Notes: a model not told the origin generated them from the letters alone. Positions 31,659 to 38,907 are shown, counted from the stretch's first letter. The stretch is 64,000 nucleotides of DNA from Sphingomonas sp. KR3-1 (GCF_040049295.1 NZ_JBDZDQ010000001.1:124001-188000); one strand, 5' to 3'. Numbers and translations are program-made.

Positions 31659-32033
31659 ATGTCGAGCCGCACGCGTTTTTACCTCGACAAGGCCAACGGC
31701 AAGTGGCTGGGCGTCTGCTCGGGGCTTGCGGACTATACCGGGATCGACGCCATCTGGCTCCGCCTCGGCTTCGTGATGCTCTCCTTCGGGATCTTCCCGA
31801 TCAACATCGTGGCCTATGTGCTGATCGCCTGGATGGCGCCGAACAAGCCCTATGGGCTGTACGAAGGCCCGGAAGAAGCGAAGTTCTGGCAGGGCGTCCG
31901 CTCCAATCCGAGCCGCACGACCGCCGAGGTCCGCTCCAAGTTCCGCGACATCGACCGCCGCATGGCCGATATCGAGATGTACTACACGGCCCGCAACACG
32001 CGCCTGGCCGACGAGATCGACAGCCTGCGCTGA
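31659..32033 (+). CDS. pspC: Phage shock protein PspC
   Basis: The 124-residue protein has the PspC domain: FYLDKANGKWLGVCSGLADY, TGIDAIWLRLGFVMLSFG and one to two membrane helices (IFPINIVAYVLIAWMAP). The cytoplasmic tail is helical and ends ARNTRLADEIDSLR. That last block is repeated at the C-termini of the next small proteins and is not something I associate with standard PspC, so the tail may have been recruited or copied within the operon. Confidence 0.95.
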   Translation: MSSRTRFYLDKANGKWLGVCSGLADYTGIDAIWLRLGFVMLSFGIFPINIVAYVLIAWMAPNKPYGLYEGPEEAKFWQGVRSNPSRTTAEVRSKFRDIDRRMADIEMYYTARNTRLADEIDSLR

Positions 32034-32061
32034 GACGCAGCCGTCAAAGAGGGACAGAGAC

Positions 32062-32316
32062 ATGGATCCGACGCCATATTTCATCATGGGGATGCTCACC
32101 GGGATCGCGGGCACCCTGGCCATCCAGTTCTTCGCCAACCGCAAGGTGAAGCGCGCCCTGGCCGAGATCGCCCAGGCCGCCCCGGCGGAAGCGCTGGAGG
32201 AAAGCCGCCAGCAGCGCCGCGAGACGCTCGAAATGCATCGCCGCCTGGTCGTGCTGGAAAAGATCGTCACCGATCAGCCGCACCGTCTGGGTGCAGAGAT
32301 CGACAGCCTGCGCTGA
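32062..32316 (+). CDS. PspB-like small membrane coiled-coil protein 1
   Basis: The 84-residue protein has one membrane helix (YFIMGMLTGIAGTLAIQFFA), a basic stop-transfer (NRKVKRAL) and a coiled coil ending LVVLEKIVTDQPHRLGAEID plus SLR. The last ~25 residues match the C-termini of the following genes. ATG 32062 follows an AGGGACAGAGA site. It is 28 bp after pspC. No database family is known to me; it looks like a PspB-derived paralog. Confidence 0.8.
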   Translation: MDPTPYFIMGMLTGIAGTLAIQFFANRKVKRALAEIAQAAPAEALEESRQQRRETLEMHRRLVVLEKIVTDQPHRLGAEIDSLR

Positions 32317-32350
32317 GCCAATCGCCAGGCACGTCAACAGGGAGGAAGAA

Positions 32351-32659
32351 ATGAGGGAGTTTGGTTGGCTGATGCCGGTCCTGATCGTCGTCGCAGTGAT
32401 GGCGTCCAGGGCGTTCCAGACCTGGATCCGCGCCAAGCACGGCTATCCGGTCGAGGACGAGAACTGCAGCGGCCGCAGCTACCGGGGCCAGCGCCGCGGC
32501 GAGGACATGCAGGCCGAGCGCAAGATCGCGCTGCTCTCCACCGAGAACGAGCGGCTGACCGGCCAGATCTCGCGGCTCGAGGAGCGGATCGCAGTGCTCG
32601 AGCGGATCGCCACCGATCCCGCCGAGCGCGTGGCCCGCGAAATCGACAGCCTGCGCTGA
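32351..32659 (+). CDS. PspB-like small membrane coiled-coil protein 2
   Basis: The 102-residue protein has a helix (FGWLMPVLIVVAVMASRAFQ) followed by TWIRAKHGYPVEDEN, a segment shared with protein 3. The C-terminal coiled coil is LTGQISRLEERIAVLERIAT, ending VAREIDSLR. A strong GGAGGAAGAA precedes the ATG. The KHGYP block plus the shared tail places proteins 2, 3 and 5 in one subgroup. Confidence 0.8.
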   Translation: MREFGWLMPVLIVVAVMASRAFQTWIRAKHGYPVEDENCSGRSYRGQRRGEDMQAERKIALLSTENERLTGQISRLEERIAVLERIATDPAERVAREIDSLR

Positions 32660-32670
32660 GGAGCGACGAG

Positions 32671-32985
32671 ATGAACTTTCCCTTCGCAGCTTTCGCCCCG
32701 GTCGCCGTCATCATTGGTGCGCTCACCGTGGGTGGCTGGGTGCTGACCACCTGGCTTCGGATCAAGCATGGCTACCCCCTCGACGGGGCTTGGGGCCAGG
32801 CGGTCTATCCGAAGAACGACGACGCGGCGATGGAGCGGATCAAGCTCCTGAGCCAGGAGAATGCCCAGCTCCGTGCCGAGCTGGGATCGATCAAGGACCG
32901 GCTCGGCAATGTCGAGCGGATCGTGACCGACAGCTCGCACCTGCTCGATCAGGAGATCGAGAAGCTGCGCAGCCCGCGTAACTGA
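32671..32985 (+). CDS. PspB-like small membrane coiled-coil protein 3
   Basis: The 104-residue protein has helix AFAPVAVIIGALTVGGWVLT, then TWLRIKHGYPLDGAWGQAV, closely matching protein 2, and a coiled coil LLSQENAQLRAELGSIKDRL ending VERIVTD...LLDQEIEKLR. Spaced 11 bp from its predecessor with GGAGCGACGAG as ribosome-binding site. The pair 2/3 looks like a recent local duplication. Confidence 0.8.
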   Translation: MNFPFAAFAPVAVIIGALTVGGWVLTTWLRIKHGYPLDGAWGQAVYPKNDDAAMERIKLLSQENAQLRAELGSIKDRLGNVERIVTDSSHLLDQEIEKLRSPRN

Positions 32986-32995
32986 GGAGTTTGAG

Positions 32996-33265
32996 ATGAT
33001 CAGCCCCCTGCTCATTCCCATCCTGGGCATCATGTGCGGAATGTTCGCCATCTTCGGCGGTGTGTTCCTCAAGCCCTGGTTCGCGCTGCAGCAGCGCAAG
33101 ATGGAACTCGAGGCGCAGATGGTCGCTGAAAAGGCCGCGCAATATGCGGCGCAGACCGAGCGGCTGGAGCAGCGGGTGCGCGTCCTCGAGCGGATCATCA
33201 CCGACAAGGGCGCCGATCTCGCCGACGAGATCGACAAGCTGCGGGACGAGACCCCGCTGAACTGA
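32996..33265 (+). CDS. PspB-like small membrane coiled-coil protein 4
   Basis: The 89-residue protein has a long N-terminal helix (LLIPILGIMCGMFAIFGGVF) and a coiled coil from about residue 35 (QRKMELEAQMVAEKAAQYAA) ending RVLERIITDKGADLADEIDK. It has the shared tail but not the KHGYP block, so it resembles PspB more closely. A 45-bp gap with a stable hairpin follows before the next gene. Confidence 0.8.
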   Translation: MISPLLIPILGIMCGMFAIFGGVFLKPWFALQQRKMELEAQMVAEKAAQYAAQTERLEQRVRVLERIITDKGADLADEIDKLRDETPLN

Positions 33266-33273
33266 AGTTCCCC

Positions 33274-33291
33274 GCGGCGCTCCGGCGCCGC
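33274..33291 (+). other. UCCG-loop hairpin inside the psp operon
   Basis: GCGGCGC-TCCG-GCGCCGC is a perfect 7-bp stem with a UNCG-class tetraloop, between PspB-like protein 4 and the 40-residue gene. It probably sets transcript stability or processing rather than termination (no T-run). Confidence 0.65.
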
Positions 33292-33310
33292 CAGTAAGAG
33301 GAAGTCCAAA

Positions 33311-33433
33311 ATGATTGCGATAGTGATGGTCGCAGTGCTGACGGCACTGTGCGGGGGAGGTATTGTCCTCGCCGAAAAGCGTGATCGCCCCGTTCGCCGC
33401 GCCGAGCGGCTTGCCCGGGCAGCGCAGAACTGA
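33311..33433 (+). CDS. 40-residue membrane peptide in the psp operon
   Basis: ATG preceded by AGAGGAAG. Product starts MIAIVMVAVLTALCGGGIVL, a single helix, then a short basic tail (AEKRDRPVRRAERLARAAQN). It lacks the coiled-coil signature of its neighbours. It sits in line between PspB-like proteins 4 and 5. Too short for a family call. Confidence 0.6.
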   Translation: MIAIVMVAVLTALCGGGIVLAEKRDRPVRRAERLARAAQN

Positions 33434-33462
33434 ACCGCCCAAGTGTTTGAAGGAGGTGTGGA

Positions 33463-33738
33463 ATGAACCCGTTCGAGATGGTTGTCGCGATTATCGTGAT
33501 CGTCACGATCGGCAGCGTGCTCAAGGCGCGCTACGGCATCCACAAGGACAGGGACGGCAACGAGGTCTATCGCGGCAACGCCGCCGATAGCGCCGCGACC
33601 GCCGCCGACAATGCCCGGCTCCGCGACGAGATCCGCGCGCTCAAGGAGCGTGTTCAGGTGCTCGAACGCGTCGTCACCGACACCGAAGGCAGCGTTCGTC
33701 TCGACCGTGAGATCGAGCAGCTGCGCGACAAAAACTGA
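33463..33738 (+). CDS. PspB-like small membrane coiled-coil protein 5
   Basis: The 91-residue protein has helix FEMVVAIIVIVTIGSVLKAR followed by YGIHKDRDGNEVYRGN, a diverged form of the KHGYP block of proteins 2 and 3. The coiled coil RLRDEIRALKERVQVLERVV ends in LDREIEQLRDKN. GGAGG lies seven bases before the ATG. In line, 29 bp after the 40-residue gene. Confidence 0.8.
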   Translation: MNPFEMVVAIIVIVTIGSVLKARYGIHKDRDGNEVYRGNAADSAATAADNARLRDEIRALKERVQVLERVVTDTEGSVRLDREIEQLRDKN

Positions 33739-33764
33739 ATACGTCAGACCAAGGGAGGCATGAC

Positions 33765-34007
33765 GTGACCCAGGATCCGACTTTCTATTTCACTGCTGCC
33801 ACCGCCGGCCTGGCCGGACTCGGCATGATCACCGCCGCCGGGCTCTCGGGCTGGCGCGGCTGGCTGGCCCTGAAGCGCCAGGAGCTTTCCGCCCATCATG
33901 TCGGCGATGCCCCGGCGATGCCCACCGCAGCCTCGCGCATCGAGATCGCCGACCTGAAGGAGCGCATCCGCAAGCTCGAAGCGATCGCGGCCGGGGTGGA
34001 CCTCTGA
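33765..34007 (+). CDS. PspB-like small membrane protein 6 (short tail)
   Basis: The 80-residue protein (GTG start, GGGAGG upstream) has helix FYFTAATAGLAGLGMITAAG, a WRGWLALKRQE stop-transfer, and a short coiled coil IEIADLKERIRKLEAIAAGV. It keeps the first half of the shared signature but ends before EID-LR. It is the last membrane member; sufE starts 24 bp on. Confidence 0.75.
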   Translation: MTQDPTFYFTAATAGLAGLGMITAAGLSGWRGWLALKRQELSAHHVGDAPAMPTAASRIEIADLKERIRKLEAIAAGVDL

Positions 34008-34031
34008 GGTCCACCCGGCTAGCGGCAGGGT

Positions 34032-34436
34032 ATGACCAGCCTCGCCGACCTGCAGGACGAATATGCGTTCCTCGAAGCCGATGACCGCTATCGCCTGCTG
34101 ATCGATCTCGGCCGCGGGCTGGAAGAAATGCCCGACGCGCTCAAGACCGACGCCACCCTGGTCCGCGGCTGCTCCGCCGCGGTGTGGGTCTACCCCACTC
34201 GCCTGGACGACGGCCGGCTCCACTTCCTCGCGGATTCCAACGCCGCGATCACCAAGGGCATCATCGCGCTGGTGCTGCTCACGGTGCAGGACAAGGCCCC
34301 GGCCGAGATCCTCGCCAGCGACATCGAAGGCGCGCTGGCGCCGTTCGACCTGAAGAACCAGCTCAGCTCGAACCGGACTCAGGGCATCCCGAACATGATC
34401 GCGCTGGTGCGGGAAACGGCACGACGATATAGCTGA
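34032..34436 (+). CDS. sufE: SufE-family sulfur acceptor
   Basis: The 134-residue protein shows the SufE pattern: LQDEYAFLEADDRYRLLIDL, LVRGCSAAVWVYP with the sulfur-accepting Cys, FLADSNAAITKGIIALVLL and NRTQGIPNMIALVRE. SufE takes persulfide from a cysteine desulfurase and passes it to the Fe-S scaffold. Two desulfurases occur at 59.6-61.7 kb. It is collinear with the psp operon, 24 bp after it, so read-through transcription is possible. Confidence 0.93.
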   Translation: MTSLADLQDEYAFLEADDRYRLLIDLGRGLEEMPDALKTDATLVRGCSAAVWVYPTRLDDGRLHFLADSNAAITKGIIALVLLTVQDKAPAEILASDIEGALAPFDLKNQLSSNRTQGIPNMIALVRETARRYS

Positions 34437-34465
34437 GCGCGGTATCAATCGCCCGGGACCGTCCG

Positions 34466-34876
34466 ATGCTGCTCCCGTTTTTGCTCGCCATCACTCCGGT
34501 CGCGGAGGATTGCGCGTTCCCCGAAAATTATTCGATCGACGATGCCAGGCCGTTCCAGAAGGCCGGGAAGGGATTGTGGATCGGCGGCCTCGCCTTCACG
34601 CGCGCCGACATCGCCGGCACCCGGCCCGTCGAAAGTGAATATGGCATCGGCTGGACGCTGGAGCTGAGCTTCACGCAGGCCGGCAACGCCAGGTTCGTGC
34701 AGGCCCAGCATTGCGGCGTCGGACGACCGATCGAAATCAGCATCGATCGCCATGTGCTGTCGCGGCCCGTGCTCAACGAGCAGATTCTCGGCGGCAAGGC
34801 CGTGATCACCGGCGGGTGGAAAACGCGCGAGGAAGTCGAGGCGGTGGCCCGGCGGATCAGCGGGGACGGAGTCTAG
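34466..34876 (+). CDS. Small protein with SecD P1-head-like segment
   Basis: The 136-residue protein starts with a short hydrophobic stretch (MLLPFLLAITPVA), probably a signal peptide, and its C-terminal third (SRPVLNEQILGGKAVITGGW plus KTREEVEAVARRI) matches the SecDF P1-head element seen in SecD. No membrane transport domain is present. It may be a stand-alone periplasmic P1-head domain protein. Function unknown. It overlaps the convergent ferredoxin gene by 4 bp. Confidence 0.7.
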   Translation: MLLPFLLAITPVAEDCAFPENYSIDDARPFQKAGKGLWIGGLAFTRADIAGTRPVESEYGIGWTLELSFTQAGNARFVQAQHCGVGRPIEISIDRHVLSRPVLNEQILGGKAVITGGWKTREEVEAVARRISGDGV

Positions 34877-35178
34877 CCCCGCGCCAGCCCCAATTCCTCC
34901 GCCACCGCGTCCAGGTCCGCTCCCTTCGGCACCAGCAGCCATTCCCGCGGGCCGCCCGCGTCCACCACGGTCACCGCGCCGCGCGGGCAGACGCCCAGGC
35001 ACTTCACCTCGACGATCCCCGCCGCACCCTTGCGGCCCTTCTTCAATCCGAGATGCTTGCGCAGCGCCTTGGCGAGCGGTTGCCTGCCCTTCGGCCCGAA
35101 ACCGCCGTCCAGCTTCTTCGAGCATTTCGCGCAGACCAGGACCGTGTGGTCCCAGTTTGAATGGATGCGCAGCTTCAA
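34873..35178 (-). CDS. Thioredoxin-like [2Fe-2S] ferredoxin
   Basis: The 101-residue protein has the thioredoxin-fold ferredoxin cysteines: VLVCAKCSKK near the N-terminus and VKCLGVCPRGAVTVVD further on. This is the (2Fe-2S) ferredoxin family related to NuoE-type subunits. Start ATG overlaps the stop of the J-domain gene (ATGA), so the two are translationally coupled. Electron partner unknown. Confidence 0.88.
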   Translation of the reverse strand: MKLRIHSNWDHTVLVCAKCSKKLDGGFGPKGRQPLAKALRKHLGLKKGRKGAAGIVEVKCLGVCPRGAVTVVDAGGPREWLLVPKGADLDAVAEELGLARG

Positions 35179-35711
35179 TCGCCCTTCCAGGTCCGCCGTT
35201 CCTCGGCGGCCTTGAGAACGTCATACGCAGCCTGGATCGCCTGGAAGCGCTTGGCGGCATCGGCGTCGCCCGGCTTCACATCGGGGTGGTTCGACTTGGC
35301 CATCCGGCGCCAGGCGAGCCGCACTGCCTCGAAATCGGCGTCGACCTCGAGCTCGAGCACCTCGAGCGCCTTCATCTCGTCGCGCGAGCGACTGCCGTCG
35401 CCCGGCCCTGCCCAGCCATTATACTTGGCCTCGCTATAGCCCGAGCTGTCGCGCCGCTCGTTCGCTTCGCGCTCGGCGGCTTCCTCGGCGGTGAGCCCGG
35501 CGAAATAGTCCCAATTGCGGTTGTACTCGCCGGCATGCGTCTCGCAGAAATACCAGCGCTCGGGGCTGTTGGGCGATTTGGGGGCGGGGCGGTCGCCCGG
35601 CTGGTCGCAGCCGTGCCGGTCGCACATGCGCACCTGCACGGCTTCGCGCTCGGCGCCATATGCGCGCCAGCGCGGGAATCCCCAATCGGTCGAGCGCGTC
35701 GATCTTGCCAT
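35175..35711 (-). CDS. J-domain protein with N-terminal Cys/His motif
   Basis: The 178-residue protein has a C-terminal J domain (EVLELEVDADFEAVRLAWRR, then SNHPDVKPGDADAAKRFQAI) with intact HPD, so it can stimulate an Hsp70. The N-terminal half carries CDRHGCDQPG and WYFCETHAGEYN, a possible zinc-binding knuckle, and an acidic linker. The J domain at the C-terminus is the reverse of canonical DnaJ. It is followed by the [2Fe-2S] ferredoxin, which suggests an Fe-S or redox-linked client (inference). Confidence 0.87.
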   Translation of the reverse strand: MARSTRSTDWGFPRWRAYGAEREAVQVRMCDRHGCDQPGDRPAPKSPNSPERWYFCETHAGEYNRNWDYFAGLTAEEAAEREANERRDSSGYSEAKYNGWAGPGDGSRSRDEMKALEVLELEVDADFEAVRLAWRRMAKSNHPDVKPGDADAAKRFQAIQAAYDVLKAAEERRTWKGD

Positions 35712-35835
35712 GCCGTCCAGATAGCCACTCGATTCGTCGGCGCAAGCGCTCGTCCGGTCGATTGGTCATTGTTGTGCAACGCAGCGCCGCTATTCCGGCG
35801 CGTGGGAAGGGACACCCGTATAAAGGGAGTAGTCT

Positions 35836-37416
35836 GTGTCCCACCCAGCTTCGCTCCTGGCGCAATGGCGCCAGGATGTCCCAGCTTCTGTCGTCGTTGC
35901 CCTTGTTGCCCTGCCACTCTGCCTCGGCGTAGCACTGGCATCCGGCGCCCCCCTCTTTTCCGGCCTGATCGCGGGCATCGTCGGCGGCATCGTCGTCGGC
36001 GCGCTCTCCAAGTCGCCGCTCTCCGTCGCGGGACCGGCGGCCGGCCTCACCGTGATCGTGCTCGACGCGATCACGGCGCTTCCCAGCTTCGAAACCTTCC
36101 TCCTCGCCGTCTGCCTTGCGGGCCTGATGCAGATGGCGCTGGCGTTCTCGCGTTCGGGGCTGCTCAGCGAATTCGTGCCGAGCTCGGTGATTTCGGGGAT
36201 GCTCGCGGCGATCGGCCTGATCCTGATCCTCAAGCAATTCCCCCACGCGATCGGCTATGACGGCGATTACGAAGGCAGCTTCGCCTTCCTCCAGCCCGAT
36301 GGCCGCAACACGCTGTCCACGCTCTGGGCGGTGCTCAACCAGCAGATCGTCTGGGGTGCGCTGATCATCGCGGTGGCGTCGATCGCCTTCCTGTTCTGGT
36401 GGGACAAGGCGCGCCCGAAGGAAGGGCCGCTGCGCTTCCTCCCCGGACCGCTCGTCGTCGTGCTGTTCGGCGTCGGCATGAACGCGCTATTCGGCTTCGC
36501 GATGCCCGGCCTCGCGATCCAGACCACCCACCTCGTCCAGGTGCCGGTGGCGAGCAATCTCGGCGAGTTCGCCGCGCTGTTCCGCCTGCCCGACTTCACC
36601 CAGATCACCAACCCGGCGGTGTGGACGATCGCGCTCACCCTCGCCCTGGTCGCCAGCCTCGAATCGCTGCTCAGCGTCAAGGCGGTGGACGAACTCGATC
36701 CGCAGCGCCGCACCACCAACAAGGATCGCGAGCTCCTTGCCCAGGGCGGCGGCAACCTGGTCTCGGGCCTGCTCGGCGGCCTGCCCGTCACCTCGGTGAT
36801 CGTCCGCAGCTCGGCGAATGTCGATGCCAATGCCGGCAGCAAGCTCTCGACGATCCTGCACGGCTTCTGGCTGCTGGCGAGCCTGTTGCTGGTCCCGGCT
36901 GTGCTCAACCTGATCCCGCTCTCGGCGCTTGCCGCGATCCTGATCGCGACGGGCTACAAGCTCGCCAAGCCGGCACTGTTCCGCGAGAAGCTCAAGCAGG
37001 GCTGGAACCAGTTCGTGCCGTTCGTCGCGACGATCGCTGCGATCCTGTTCACCGATCTGCTGATCGGCATCGTGATCGGTATCGGCATCGGGCTGATGTT
37101 CGTGATCGCGCGCAACTTCCGCCCCGCGATCTCCTATGTCCAGGACGGCAGCGAGGCGCTCGTCCGCGCGCGCCGCAACCTCTATTTCATCCACAAGCAC
37201 GAGCTGCAGACCGCGCTCAACCGCGTGCCCGACGACGTCGACCTGCTGATCGACCTCTCGGCCACGCAGTTCGTCGATTTCGACAATATCGAGATCCTCA
37301 ACCACTTCATCCGCGGGGCCGAATATCGCGGCATCCGCGTCGTGGTGCGCGGCGACCTGGCCGAGCGCACGGCCCCCAAGATCAAGGCCCCGCGAAAGGA
37401 GGTCGTCTACGCATGA
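35836..37416 (+). CDS. SulP-family anion transporter with STAS domain
   Basis: The 526-residue protein starts at GTG with AAAGGGAG upstream. About 10-12 helices follow the SulP fold (VVALVALPLCLGVALASGAP, SVAGPAAGLTVIVLDAITAL, GGGNLVSGLLGGLPVTSVIV). A C-terminal STAS domain (about residues 440-520) has VDLLIDLSATQFVDFDNIEI. Its stop overlaps the ATG of a beta-carbonic anhydrase, which strongly suggests bicarbonate as substrate; sulfate cannot be excluded. Sodium or proton coupling cannot be told. Confidence 0.92.
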   Translation: MSHPASLLAQWRQDVPASVVVALVALPLCLGVALASGAPLFSGLIAGIVGGIVVGALSKSPLSVAGPAAGLTVIVLDAITALPSFETFLLAVCLAGLMQMALAFSRSGLLSEFVPSSVISGMLAAIGLILILKQFPHAIGYDGDYEGSFAFLQPDGRNTLSTLWAVLNQQIVWGALIIAVASIAFLFWWDKARPKEGPLRFLPGPLVVVLFGVGMNALFGFAMPGLAIQTTHLVQVPVASNLGEFAALFRLPDFTQITNPAVWTIALTLALVASLESLLSVKAVDELDPQRRTTNKDRELLAQGGGNLVSGLLGGLPVTSVIVRSSANVDANAGSKLSTILHGFWLLASLLLVPAVLNLIPLSALAAILIATGYKLAKPALFREKLKQGWNQFVPFVATIAAILFTDLLIGIVIGIGIGLMFVIARNFRPAISYVQDGSEALVRARRNLYFIHKHELQTALNRVPDDVDLLIDLSATQFVDFDNIEILNHFIRGAEYRGIRVVVRGDLAERTAPKIKAPRKEVVYA

Positions 37417-38057
37417 AGGACTATCGACAGCTGCTGCTCGCCAACCGGGCCTGGGCCAACGAACTCACCGACGAGCGCCCGGACTTCTTCGAGCGCCAGA
37501 CCGCCGGCCAGAAGCCGCAATTCCTGTGGATCGGCTGTTCGGACAGCCGCGTCTCGCCCGAGCAGATGACGATCACCCAGCCGGGCGGCATGTTCATCCA
37601 CCGCAACGTGGCGAACCTAGTCGATGAGAACGACCTCAACCTGATGGCGGTGCTGCAATATGCCGTCACCGTGCTCCAGGTGAAGCACCTGATCGTCTGC
37701 GGCCATTATGGTTGCGGCGGCGTGATGGCGGCGCTGAAGGGCGGCACTACCGGGCCAGTCGATACCTGGCTCGCCAATGCCCGCGCCGTCTATCGCGAGC
37801 ACCAGGACGAGATCGACGCCCTGCCAGACGATACCGCCAAGGCGAACCGCCTGGTCGAGTGCAATGTCCGCGACCAGCTCGTCCATCTCGCCCGCACCGA
37901 GATCGTCCAGCAGGCGTTCGGCTGCGGCCAGACGCTCTACCTGCATGGCTGGGTCTACGGCATGCATGACGGGCTGATCCGCCCGCTGCTCGAGATCGAC
38001 GCGGATACCGTGCTGGACGCGGTCGAGCGGCCCGAGCCGGCGCACGCGCTGGGATAA
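37413..38057 (+). CDS. Beta-carbonic anhydrase
   Basis: The 214-residue zinc enzyme interconverts CO2 and bicarbonate. Zinc ligands: Cys in LWIGCSDSRVSP (CSDSR), His and Cys in LIVCGHYGCGGV (HxxC), matching the Can-type beta class; the WVYGMHDGLI block closes the site. The start ATG overlaps the stop of the SulP transporter, so both are made together. No signal peptide, so it is cytoplasmic and would trap or use imported bicarbonate. Confidence 0.95.
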   Translation: MKDYRQLLLANRAWANELTDERPDFFERQTAGQKPQFLWIGCSDSRVSPEQMTITQPGGMFIHRNVANLVDENDLNLMAVLQYAVTVLQVKHLIVCGHYGCGGVMAALKGGTTGPVDTWLANARAVYREHQDEIDALPDDTAKANRLVECNVRDQLVHLARTEIVQQAFGCGQTLYLHGWVYGMHDGLIRPLLEIDADTVLDAVERPEPAHALG

Positions 38058-38170
38058 GTTGCAGGAGGAACGGGCGCGGCGACACAGAAGCGCCGCGCTC
38101 CTCTTCTGAGCCCTCTCCATCCAGGAGAGGGCGGAAGGGGCGAACCGCAAGGTTCGTCCCTTCCTACTAT

Positions 38171-38195
38171 CGTCATCCCGGTTTTCGCCGGAATG
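38171..38195. repeat. Degenerate GC-rich intergenic repeat, also rnpB 3' hairpin
   Basis: CGTCATCCCGGTTTTCGCCGG and the bases after it match the repeat family seen at 28.3 and 62.6 kb. Read on the minus strand it forms ATTCCGG/CCGGGAT just past the RNase P RNA 3' end and may act as its terminator. The rest of the ~145-bp gap after the carbonic anhydrase holds no other feature. Confidence 0.65.
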
Positions 38196-38203
38196 GCGTA
38201 TTT

Positions 38204-38568
38204 GCCAGAGGATCTATAAGCCGGGTTCTGTCCTCGCCTTTCGGCGATGTGCGACCATTCCTCTAGGCGACGGATTGCTCCGCCGCTCCAGCAACCAACC
38301 CGGGCGACAGGCCGGAACCAGGCCTATGCGCCGCCCCTATTCGGTCTTGCTCCCGGTGGGGTTTACCATGCCGCTTCCGTTACCGGTCGCGCGGTGCGCT
38401 CTTGCCGCACCCTTTCACCCTTGCCGCTCCCGAGGGAGGTAGGCGGTCTGCTCTCTGTGGCACTATCCCTGGGGTCGCCCCCGCCGGGCGTTACCCGGCA
38501 CCGTGTTTCCGTGGAGCCCGGACTTTCCTCGCGTGCTTGCGCACCCGCGGCCGCCCAATCCTCTGGCG
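38204..38568 (-). ncRNA. rnpB: RNase P RNA (type A)
   Basis: The minus strand carries the universal RNase P blocks: GAGGAAAGTCCGGGCTCCAC (P4/CR I region) near 38520, GGGTAACGCCCGGCGGGGGC, CAGGGATAGTGCCACAGAGA (CR II-III) and ACAGAACCCGGCTTATAG (CR V) near 38215. P1 is formed by GCCAGAGGAT at the 5' end and ATCCTCTGGC at the 3' end, which fixes both ends to within a few bases. Length ~365 nt fits. It makes 5' ends of tRNAs with the RnpA protein (not in window). Protein frames overlapping it are spurious. Confidence 0.95.
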
Positions 38569-38598
38569 CGGACAGCTCTAGCGGCAATGCGCAGGAGT

Positions 38599-38907
38599 TC
38601 AAGCGTCGGCGGATTGCTCGGTCGGCTTGGGCTCGGGCGGCACGGCGCGCGTCACTGCGGTGCCATAGGCTTCCACCACGATGCTCCACTGCGTCGTCAG
38701 CGGCCCCGCCGCCACGGCCGCGCGGTGATAGTCGGACGAGATGTGGATCACGTCCTCGGCGCCGGTCACCTGGGCCACGCGCCGTAGCTGCGCCACCGCT
38801 TCCGCCGCCTTGGGCAGGTTGATCGATTGATGCCCGTCGGCATCCCCCTGCACCATCGACGCCAGGCGCACGCGCACCGGCCCCAAGGCAGTCATCGTCG
38901 GTTTCAT
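38599..38907 (-). CDS. Hypothetical protein upstream of rnpB
   Basis: The 102-residue product contains LPKAAEAVAQLRRVAQVTGA and EDVIHISSDYHRAAVAAGPL, with an overall alpha/beta character and a Pro/Glu-rich end. I do not recognise a family. Start ATG 38907 is assumed; TTG 38922 with GGAGG upstream is an alternative. It ends 30 bp before the rnpB 5' end on the same strand, so its promoter may also feed rnpB. Confidence 0.6.
   Translation of the reverse strand: MKPTMTALGPVRVRLASMVQGDADGHQSINLPKAAEAVAQLRRVAQVTGAEDVIHISSDYHRAAVAAGPLTTQWSIVVEAYGTAVTRAVPPEPKPTEQSADA

Noticed and set aside
38247..38822. Protein frames across 38.2-38.8 kb
   Set aside because: They lie over RNase P RNA, whose conserved blocks and P1 pairing explain the sequence.
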